Assembly: GCA_963691815.1 (NCBI GenBank)
Contig: OY829648.1
Coordinates: 21,386,127-21,450,126, forward strand
DNA length: 64,000 nt
From: Echiichthys vipera
Taxonomy: Eukaryota > Chordata > Actinopteri > Perciformes > Trachinidae
Direction: 5' to 3'
Part shown: in pieces, positions 54,686-64,000 of the stretch
How the letters are laid out: every line of letters starts with the position of its first letter
How positions within the stretch are numbered: the stretch's first letter is position 1
The notes under the pieces: generated by a model
Databases searched by the model: none
Seen by the model: only the letters and a program-made list of their open reading frames with translations
What the model was told of the DNA's origin: nothing
Made by a program: the position numbers and the translations under genes

Positions 54686-55656
54686 GTAAATACTCACACA
54701 CACACAAACTTGTACTGCTTAACTTCTAAAGACATTTTGCTGACTTACATTCAAGTCCTTGAAAGTTTACCCAAATCACTTTGGGCCTAACCCCTAAGAC
54801 CGTTAGAATACGCCGAAATTTTTTGTCCTCAAATTAGAACAAATCCATCCAACGAAGAACTACTACTACTAAGTACTTCTCAAAATTATTTTTAAAAAGT
54901 TTTAAACTACAGCACATTACAGCACACACACACAAGACAGCAATGAAAAAAGACCAAAACACCTGCATCGCGTTTGCACCACATTTATTATCTGAGATTT
55001 CATTTTGTGTAAAACACGTAAGTGTGCAGAGGAACTTTTTTTCATTGACTCAGTAATTTACGTTATACGACCTACCAAACGGCTCTAGTAGCACATGAAA
55101 CAGAACACAGGTATGTTTTTTTTGGACATCATATGATGTACAAGCATCGTGTCTCAGGATTATAGCAGGTCCATGGAAACAGTGTTCCTGCCTTGCTGGC
55201 ACATACCTCAAAGAACTTTCTGTTTAACAGTTTAATTACGTGCAAAAATGCATTTAATCGTAGCAACATCAGCGTGTTTGCCTTGTGCTACTTTACCATC
55301 TAACTGTCACTGATGTAATGGTCCAAATCATAGTCAAAAGTGATTGATGATTTGAACCCAGACTGTCTTTTTGGCTGTAGTAAGTGGCTATAGTACAAGT
55401 GTGATAACACACAACAGTAAAAGCAGCGGTACTCTTCATCTCTGCCTTGAGGGGCAAAGACACAGAAAGAGAGAGAGAAAGAGTCTATCTCTCGCCTCCC
55501 TTGTGTGTGGAATCTTTACACCCACCACTCGGCTCCTGTAATAGCAAAGGTTGTGTTTTAAAATAACGTCCTCCCCTGTATCCCCACTATCCATCCACCC
55601 TAGAGCAAAAACTATCCCCTGTTTATTCACTTAACACTGCCTGCCAGGAGGCCTCA

Positions 55657-55658
<2 letters not shown>

Positions 55659-55704
<46 letters not shown>
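55659..55704. repeat. (GT)n microsatellite
   Basis: 46-bp GT run. A CA run follows at 55835-55878. Confidence 0.95.
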
Positions 55705-55707
<3 letters not shown>

Positions 55708-55834
55708 TGGGCCAATTCATTGTTTGATTCAACAGGAGTTTCCATGCTGTGTATTTTTAGCTGCCTCTCTGTCCACTCTGCGGCAGTTACAGCTTGATAT
55801 GCAGCTTTCTGAACATTACTAAATTAAAATTATT

Positions 55835-55878
55835 ACACACACACACACACACACACACATGCACACACACGCACGCAC
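55835..55878. repeat. (CA)n microsatellite
   Basis: CA run with AT and GC interruptions toward its right end. Confidence 0.93.
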
Positions 55879-58800
55879 AGTAGGTGGATAAGGATTTTGC
55901 ACTTAGGAGGCCTAATTACTAAACACAGATGTGTGATCAGAAACTCTGCATATGGTTATACAACTATCGACTAAATAAATATTCTGCCAATACACATTGG
56001 TAAAATATCTGTCCACTTTGACCTTTTACTTACTGAGCTTAACTCACTCAATATAAATGACTTCTTGAAAGATTCTGTCTGGTTTCTTATTGATGTGTTT
56101 TCTGAACTCTCCGTTCAGGTTCAGAACTTAAAGCTTCATCCCGGCTGAAAGCACACCTGAGTCGTATTTTACCTCTTGCAACACGTTAAAGCTTTGCTAC
56201 AAATGCACAGTCAGACATGGGAAAAGAAAGGAACAGGCGTGAGACGGAGAGCTTTTTTTTCTATACAGCGCGCATATCAGTAGTTTGTGTATGTTGAGGT
56301 CAGTTGGGGGTAATGTCAACAACAGTCAAGAGCATGCCCCCATCCAAAACTCCCACCAACAGACCGTTGCAGTGGATACCGCACTCAGACTTTAACTTCC
56401 AGCTATACCTAACCCCTCTCACCACCTAAACACAAACATACACATCACCAAACTTATTTTTTTAGCTTCCTTCTCTAACTTCCCTTGTTTCTATTCCTGA
56501 TATTTAGAGTCAAATAACGACACGGAGAGAATGAGAACAGAAAATATTTTATAGTTTAATACCACATCTAAACTTTATTACCTTGGCTTTGTGTCTTGCT
56601 GTTGTATATGTGTGAATAGCAGTGTGGCACTGTGCTGTAACCAACGTCCAACAACAGTCTCTAAAAACTTGCCAGTGGGGGCTGACGCTGTGTAAACCAC
56701 AACTTTCCTTTCAGACAGGCTGATACTGCACAGACATGCACAGTATCTCTTTTTGAACTGCAGATTTATTAATCCTTACCATTTTACAGTCTGTTGATTG
56801 TGGACACAGCCCAGTTTGTAAAAGTCAACTGGGCAGGCCAACAAAAATAAATTAGAAGAGAAAAGCAAGTATCCCAGTCCTCAGCCGTAATTGCCAAGAT
56901 TAATCAAAATAATGAATTATAAAGCAGAGGAAGTCCAACACTGTTTAATGCTCCCAAGTTGTGTATATTTGTTAACAGGATATGTGGAATATATTTAAGG
57001 CTGGCTGTTATTTTTTATTGATTATGCATCTTGGGAGCGTTATACAATGAGCTCAGTCCACTTTATTATTGTTTCATTATTAGGCTGACAAATATTCCCA
57101 TGCTTCTATTCTCGTCTATTAATTCTGCATTTGTTTTAGTAACATTTTCTATATAAGAAGGTAAAATACAGGCCATATAACAGCTTATAATACTCTACAG
57201 ACAGACAGAACAGAATGTTGTTTGAAGTATTTTAAGGATGGCAATGTCAGTCAGTTGGTCCAGACTGAAACATTTCAACAACTGTTCAGTGGACTGCCAT
57301 CCCATTCTGTACATGCATTCATATTTACCTCAGGACAGATTGTAAAGACTTATCTCTGAATTTGCATCATCATTTATCGTCAGGTCAAAATATCGATTTG
57401 CCCGATTCTTTCATTTGTGATGAAATCCCTCCAAAACTAATGACATTCACATCACCCTCATTTATACTTTATACTAATGTTAACATAATGAAGATGGCCT
57501 TTAGCTTGAAGCGCCACTGAGCCTTCGCACAGCCTCAAATGGTCATGGCTGTAGACTTTGGGAAGTAGTGAGTCCACTGGTTCTGTTGATCTTTAGGAGG
57601 AAAACCTTTTTTTCTCTTGGGACTAACATTTTTCTTGTATTTATAAACCCATTTTTAAGGCTCACAATCTCACAAAATGTGACGAGGTCTCAACATTCCA
57701 CTGCAGGATCTCATAAAGCCTTTTGGCAGTGTAACATACTCAATAACTTTTGAGAGATTTTTACAGAATAATTTGGCAGGGGTATTACTTTTTTCCCTCA
57801 CCTCCTTTTTGGGTCGTTTACCCAGACTTGGGTCAGTGCGAAATTAGGTTGTTCTCACTGAATTTTAACACGTTTAACACATTGTCTATCCACTCACAGT
57901 CACACGCCCACACACCCCAAATGGTGCACTGCGAAACTAAAGGATGGATTTAATTTCCCATATCATCGATCTCACTTAAGAGGCTGAACTCCTGCAACTA
58001 TTATTTTTTTTGTCCCCACAAGGAAATGGCGTGAAACAATTCAAAATAGTAAGGTATTATAATATAGATTTTTTTTCTATTTTATTTCATAAAAATAAAA
58101 AAATCTTTAATCATATTTAATCCCAGGAGCATTTGTTTAAAAAACAAACAAAAACTTGTACATTTTTAGGGGACAGCAGGGTTCCCCCAGTGTATTGCAA
58201 GGTCCCCCAAGGTCAAAGCATCTGGGATTTCTTTTTTTAAATGTATTTTTAAAATGTTTTTTGACTGGAATGCCTTTTACAGTAAATAGGATAAGGTAAT
58301 AGAAAGATACACGTAAGCATTGTCTCCTGGAGTGTGGTGCTTAATCTATTCCTTTGTTACATAAGGGCCCAGGGTCTCTCTATTGCAGACGCACAAACAC
58401 CAGGCAGATGTTGCCCCAACACATATGGTTTGTGTAACATCATCAGTGGACTCTTTCTCATGGAAACACACATGGGAGTTCACTCAAACTGAACTACAGC
58501 CCTCACTCAACTCCTCCATCTGTCCATCTCTTCCTTCTTTTATCTCTCCTCTCTCTCTGTTACACACACACACACACACATGCAATGTAGACGTAGTAAT
58601 GTGTACCAGGTGTGTGTGAGGCAGCGGGATGTCCACCAACAAACAGGTCTGATGCAGAACAAAGAACAGAGCTATCAAGTTACTTGTTTCTCTTTCTCTT
58701 ATCATTTCTACCTTGCTCACTCCTCATTACTTGCTCTGAAGAGGTTTATATTACTTGTAATAGCAGTTGGAATAGTTCTGTATGCTTAGCCTTTGCTTGG

Positions 58801-60612
58801 TAGATTTCTTGAGTATTGTCTTATGTTCACAATTTATTAGAGGCTGTTTGGTTCCCACATAAAGAGCACAGGCATTCTTGTCCTGTCTCCCTTCCCCTCC
58901 CATAATAATCTCTATAAATATCAGTTTTGAGAAAATTCTTCACCCATCAGTTTCCATCATTTGTATGGTTTTTTTGGCAGCACATGGCTATGACAGGTGG
59001 CTCCTAAAGCAATCCCAGGTCAGGTGGGATATAAAGCCCCTCGTCTCCTTGGTTTCCCTTGATGTTTCCTCCCAGTTGCACAGGCTTCGTATATATAGAA
59101 ACATGTCCAGGTCATGTGTGTAAGCGTGAGACCAGACAAACTGTAAAGAAAACTTTCAGCTGCTTGTAACAACAATCTCTTTCTTTCGAACTCTACTCAG
59201 AGCACAGGATGAGAGTTGGAATATACTGTATATTAGCAGGTAAATTAAGAGCTTTGTCTTCAAGCTCAGCTCCACCCTCACCACAAATGCAACATCCACA
59301 CCAGTGAATTCCAACCTTTTTTTCCTTGCACCAATCCTCCTTTGAACACAAACAACACACCCTCACTTATGAACAAGATCCCAATATATTTGAATTGCTT
59401 TAGTTTGGGCAGCAATGTGTTCTCTTTCCAGTGTCCCCTCTTTCTGGCAGACTTGAAGGAGCTAACACTCACCTCATCTCAACTGCTTCTCATTTAGCTG
59501 CAAATCAAGAAGATCACAATGTTATACTCAACAAGACAGGAGGAAATAATAGAAGTTCAATATATTAGAAAGAGTTTCAGCAATCAGGCAGTCATCCCTG
59601 CATGTGTGCCAGTCAAAAACTCCTGTCTCACTCTCCTCCTTAAATTTTTAAAACACAGCTCAATCCAGTACAACAGCTGCAGACAACAGCTTGATAGCCT
59701 GTATAAGCTTGCACATCAATTTGAATTCCTTGTCTTTCTTATCCTTTTCCCACAGTCATTTCTATTCAATCTGCTGTTCAGACTTGTCCAGTAGTTTAAT
59801 AAGATGTCTGGTTGAGATATGTCACATTTACTAGGCCATAATTGGCAATTTGGTCAAAAGGTTAGAAATGCCAGCTTATGCTCACAGGGCATTTGAAGGA
59901 ATATATCAGGTTTTCAAATGTAAACCTGATTGTTTTTTTTATTTTGGTCTTTTAACAAATCAGCTAATCTTATAAAACCTTTGCCTCATGTAGGTCAAGG
60001 ATTTTGACCACCATCTGCCAGCAATGCATCTATATGTTTATTGTCCACACTTCCTGCCTTTCTCTGAGTAGTTAGTTCAGCATCCTTAAGTGGTTTTATT
60101 TTAGTCGAAGAGAAAGCTCAGAAAGAAAATGATAAGGGGGGCACAAAGAGAAAAAGCTCTGGCAGGATTTCATCTGAGGTTATTGTTAGCACATGTGGTT
60201 TGAGAGGTGAGGAAGTTAACCACCGAAACTCGAAATCTCAAAGCATTTGTCTTTTCGACTGTCCTCCCGATCTCTCTTTCTTTGCTTCTGTTCTCTTTCC
60301 TCCAACCCAGCCTCAAGTGAGCCCCGGTTGTTGTACATGTTTTTCCAAAGGTCTGGCAAAAGTCTAACATGCTTTTCAAGGGGATTTGTGAAATTTGTTC
60401 CACCACTTTTCACTCACGTACCACAAAACCTGAAGTGTGTGTATCCGTGTGTGTATATACATGTATGTGTGTGTGTGTGTGTGTGTATGCTCATTCAAAA
60501 TGTGTTTGTGACCTCTGAAATGTTCTATAGAAGCTAATTTAGCATTTAAGTGCAGTTGGATATACATGTAGTCTAGACTATAAAAAATGTACTTACCGTG
60601 AATAGAATAATG

Positions 60613-60706
60613 TTGTCAAGGTACTGAAAACAGTATAAAAAAGTATGGTTTTACATAAGAACTGGCACTTATCCTGATTTTATCACCAAAACTAAAGGAA
60701 TAGTAA
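60613..60706 (+). repeat. Dispersed direct repeat, copy 1
   Basis: From TTGTCAAGGTACTGAAAACA to CAAAACTAAAGGAATAGTAA. It matches 61948-62050 almost throughout, lacking about 8 nt near 60637. Confidence 0.85.
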
Positions 60707-60741
60707 CTTTTCGATAAAAACTGTCATGTAGAAATTTAGGG

Positions 60742-60880
60742 GTGGCTGAGGCTCAGGAGGTACAGCGGGTTGTCCACAGATTGCGGGCTTCGCAAATGTG
60801 TCAAATTGATTTTGATGATTGGCCACCTGACAATTTGTGAAGTGCTTCGGTTAAAAGTGTTATATAAATGCAGTCCTTTT
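60742..60880 (+). repeat. Teleost repeat fragment (tRNA-like head, conserved tail)
   Basis: It begins GGTGGCTGAGGCTCAGGAGG and TACAGCGGGTTGTCCAC, resembling a degraded fish repeat with a box-A-like start, and ends GTGAAGTGCTTCGG then TATATAAATGCAGTCC. Confidence 0.55.
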
Positions 60881-60908
60881 TCAAATAATTCAGTTGTAAT
60901 TCGATTTT

Positions 60909-60910
<2 letters not shown>

Positions 60911-60945
<35 letters not shown>
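60911..60945. repeat. (CAT)n microsatellite
   Basis: About 11 CAT trinucleotides. Confidence 0.95.
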
Positions 60946-61947
60946 ATGCTTTCGCTTCTATTCTACAGTTTTGGCAGTATAAAACCACTGGATGTAGCAC
61001 TGTAACATTAATGAATCATCACTCGTGAATTCATTTTGAGGCAATTGTGTGACCATTATTGACTAATTTAAGCCTGAAGAGATGCAATGATGAAGGTATT
61101 CAGGAAAAAGAAAATAGTTTTAAAAATGTACTAATGGATTTTTGTTATCTAAAGTATTTTGAAAAGATGAAGTGTAACTATTTAGTTAGTTAGTTAGTAA
61201 GTTTATTAGTTGTTCCCTTAGGGCAATTCTTTTTCATAGTCATTCATACATTTTATGTACATTTTTTCACAGGCTTTTTTGACAAAAACATAAAAATATA
61301 AAAGACATACATATTTCAGATACACTTAGGCATTTGATACAACTATAGCTACTATTATAGTTTCCTTCGAGTTACACTCCTGTTTATTGTTTGGATGGCC
61401 CTCTACTTCTCTCACTACACCTTTAACCTCATCACTGTGTCTGCATCAACCACTGAACTGCATGTTTACATTGGGGACCACCAGGTCAGATTTAGCAGGA
61501 AATCTGCCGGATTGCTTTGCAGGAGAAATCACGATGAGGATGCTGTTCTTCACAACAAACAGAGCGTTCAGGTTCTCAAAATAGCTGCTGGCGGAAGATG
61601 GGAAATTCACTTTCAAGAGATATTTTATGTTTAAGAAGGTGAATAAGAGGATCTTTTACAGAATAAATGTAACTTCTGTTGGAAGTTACTATGTTTATTT
61701 TTACACATTCTACTCCTGAAGGGGTAGATGTCTGTGCTCTTTCCTTAAATCTGAGATTCAAAAAAATCCCAGGCAAGCTAGATTTGGTACATCACAAATT
61801 CAAAAGCCAATCGCTGTCTAATATGCAAATGCAGGAAAAGAAACCTGAAATCTGCAGAGTGGATTTGTCGGTACAGAGATCGAAAACATACTGTCGCCAA
61901 ATTTATTTTTTTTTAAGTTAAAGTTAAAGCCAGACTGGGCCCCATAT

Positions 61948-62050
61948 TTGTCAAGGTGCTGAAAACAGTATTGCTAAATAAAAAAGTATGGTTTTGACAT
62001 AGGAACTGGCACTCGTCCTGATTTTACCACCAAAACTAAAGGAATAGTAA
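61948..62050 (+). repeat. Dispersed direct repeat, copy 2
   Basis: From TTGTCAAGGTGCTGAAAACA to CAAAACTAAAGGAATAGTAA. Same orientation as 60613-60706, about 1.3 kb away. Confidence 0.85.
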
Positions 62051-64000
62051 AAGAAGTTAGACAGTACATAATCCTAAATGCTACATACATGTACTGTATG
62101 GTGGAAAGTATAAAATAGATTTTGAACAACTGATGACAAGCTGAACACATAAATTAACATAAATAGTTTTACACTTTGCACTCGCTGAACTGGTGACCGT
62201 GAATGGAGAGTGAGCACATCTGGTCTGTGGCTGTCTTTCTTTGTCTCTCTCTCTCCCTTTTCTCTGGACCTGTTTCCCTATTTGTCTTTCATCTCTTCTC
62301 TCCTTTTCAACTGACACCCCCCCCCCATCCCTATCCACTCTGAAACCACATCTCTCTTCCCCTCCCTCTCCCATTTCCTCTCCTCCCTCTCGCTGAGTGT
62401 GGCTGTCATCCCTCTATCGTGGCAGGTGAGGCCATAAAACAGCGGGAGAGGCCAGAGGGGGGCAGAGAGACAAGGTGTGGTTGTATGTGTGTGTGTGATT
62501 AATTGTTATACAGATATCCGAGGAGCTCCCATGCAAACTGCACACATACAGACGCGTACACGGCCATTAATCTAGGCTCTGTTGTTACAGTGTGTTGGTG
62601 TGTTAAACAGTAACATCTCTGACCTCTGACCTCTGCTGTGTCTACCACTCTCTCTCACATACACATAACTCATCACGTCGCCTTCAAGGCCAATAGTGTC
62701 CGTTCGTCTCTCAGCTCCTCTTACACAAATACAGCATATGTTCTTTTCCGTGATTTACAACATCCAAGTGATATTTGAGCGTGTAAGGTGTACCACGGCA
62801 CGTACATACCACAGGGGTTTTCAGCTTAAATCCATTTGCCTCGACTCCCGCTTTCTCCCCTCTCTCTATCGCCTTTCTCTCCCTTTATTATTGACTATGG
62901 AAAATAACATATACCCACTTTCATTACTTTAGTAATACTAGTAAATTTAGTAGTGTTCTATGTATACATGTAAATGTTTTGCATTAAGTATAAGCATTAG
63001 TACAATTAGAGATTATTAAATTACTTTTACTAGTAAAATTTACATAAAATATCAAGAGAGACATGCTGTACTTTTTACTCCACATTTATGTATTAGTAGT
63101 TGTAGTAGCAGTAGTTGTAGTTGTGGGTGGGCGTAAAAGATGTAAAACATCCTCATAGATAATGTGTGTACACTTACACTGTGGGGTATACTGAGTGCAG
63201 GGTGTAAACAACAGAAAGTGCAGTTCCAGGTTGAATTAACAACTTGTAGTGTGGGAATCTTTCTTTTGAGCCTACTTTCTTGGGCATTTTCTTTTCTTTG
63301 TTAGATACTGTAGAGACAAAGGTGGGAAAATGGCTCAAACATGTGACATTGTGATTTCACGGTCAGTACCCTAAACCTTTATTTCACAGGGAAGCCCCAC
63401 ATGCTCTCTATTACAGTAAGATGGGTAAACAACCAACTATGCAGTTTAGTGGGGATGGAAGTTTTAGGTGTTGAGGTAAGGAGATAGAGAAGGGCAGCTC
63501 AGAGATGAGAGGTCAAGGAGGAGAAGAAGAGGAGGGATAATGTGAAGACAGGAGACAAAAAGAACAGAGGATTATAGAAAGAGACAGATGGGAAAGAGAG
63601 GAACAGGGGAGGGTATGAAAAATTAAACATGTCTGTAACTGATCAAAGTGGCAGCAAAGAAGGAGGTTAGTTGGTTGTTTGGTGTATGTGTGTGTGTGTA
63701 TGTGTGTGTGTGTTATTATCTTATATTCGGTATGATTCTTGATGTTTGCACATGAATATATATTTATATATACTTTTTTGTACTGCTTTGGCAATATAGG
63801 TTTCTGATCTGCCATACAATGAAGCTAACTTGAGTTTGAGAGAGAGAAAGAACGTTTTCTTTTTTTTTGGGGGGGGTGCATGTGACAAGTGAAGAGACCC
63901 ACGAGACTCCTTATAGAAACACGTCATTATCTCTCTGTGTCCTCATACCCAGACTCCTTGAGGAATGCATAATTATTGTTACAGAGGAGGTAAAAGGAAA

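Larger units (their letters stand above)
54686..64000 (+). other. anos1 intron 2 (partial, to window end), no gene seen
   Basis: About 9.3 kb with no supported coding exon on either strand. It contains GT/CA microsatellites (55659-55704, 55835-55878, 60466-60486, about 63690-63712), an ATC repeat (60911-60945), a tRNA-SINE-like fragment (60742-60880) and a dispersed direct repeat pair (60613-60706 and 61948-62050). Confidence 0.5.

Noticed and set aside
54686..64000. Further anos1 exons (Cys-rich/WAP)
   Set aside because: I looked for the Cys-rich continuation after exon 2 and found none with matching residues and splice sites; it probably lies beyond the window.

Overview
The window is nuclear DNA from a ray-finned (teleost, percomorph-like) fish. 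The genes are spread over many short exons with GT-AG introns. Their proteins are vertebrate orthologues that I recognise by sequence. The non-coding DNA is full of CA/GT microsatellites and of short interspersed repeats that I know as common in fish genomes. There are no prokaryotic operons, rRNA genes, tRNA genes or CRISPR arrays.

Three genes are present. (1) Positions 1-13.35 kb, + strand: ivns1abp, a BTB-BACK-Kelch protein. All 13 coding exons are here, 651 codons plus stop, and every junction keeps phase. It also has a probable 5'UTR exon and the end of an upstream non-coding exon. (2) Positions 15.9-38.75 kb, - strand: swt1, a nuclear PIN-domain RNA endonuclease. It has 17 coding exons, plus a first exon that may also code, and predicts about 986 aa. 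It lies tail-to-tail with ivns1abp, the same arrangement as IVNS1ABP/SWT1 on human 1q25. (3) Positions about 44.3 kb to the end, + strand: the 5' part of anos1 (KAL1, anosmin-1). Only exon 1 (signal peptide and start of the cysteine-rich domain) and a 48-bp exon 2 are here. A 10-kb first intron separates them and the rest of the gene lies beyond the window.

The most interesting feature is in swt1. A segment of about 0.8 kb carrying the first full coding exon is tandemly duplicated. Both copies of the 69-bp, phase 0-0 exon keep intact splice sites. They encode the same 22-residue lysine/serine-rich peptide although the surrounding intron copies have diverged visibly, so the mature protein could carry the N-terminal basic block once or twice. 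Other items worth checking are a perfect 39-bp hairpin in ivns1abp intron 1, a CA repeat beginning about 6 nt from a swt1 5' splice site, a uORF in the ivns1abp leader, an 8-codon alternative donor in swt1, and a GAT-rich tract upstream of anos1.

The remaining sequence is introns, intergenic DNA, microsatellites and degenerate fish repeats. I found no undescribed multi-gene system.
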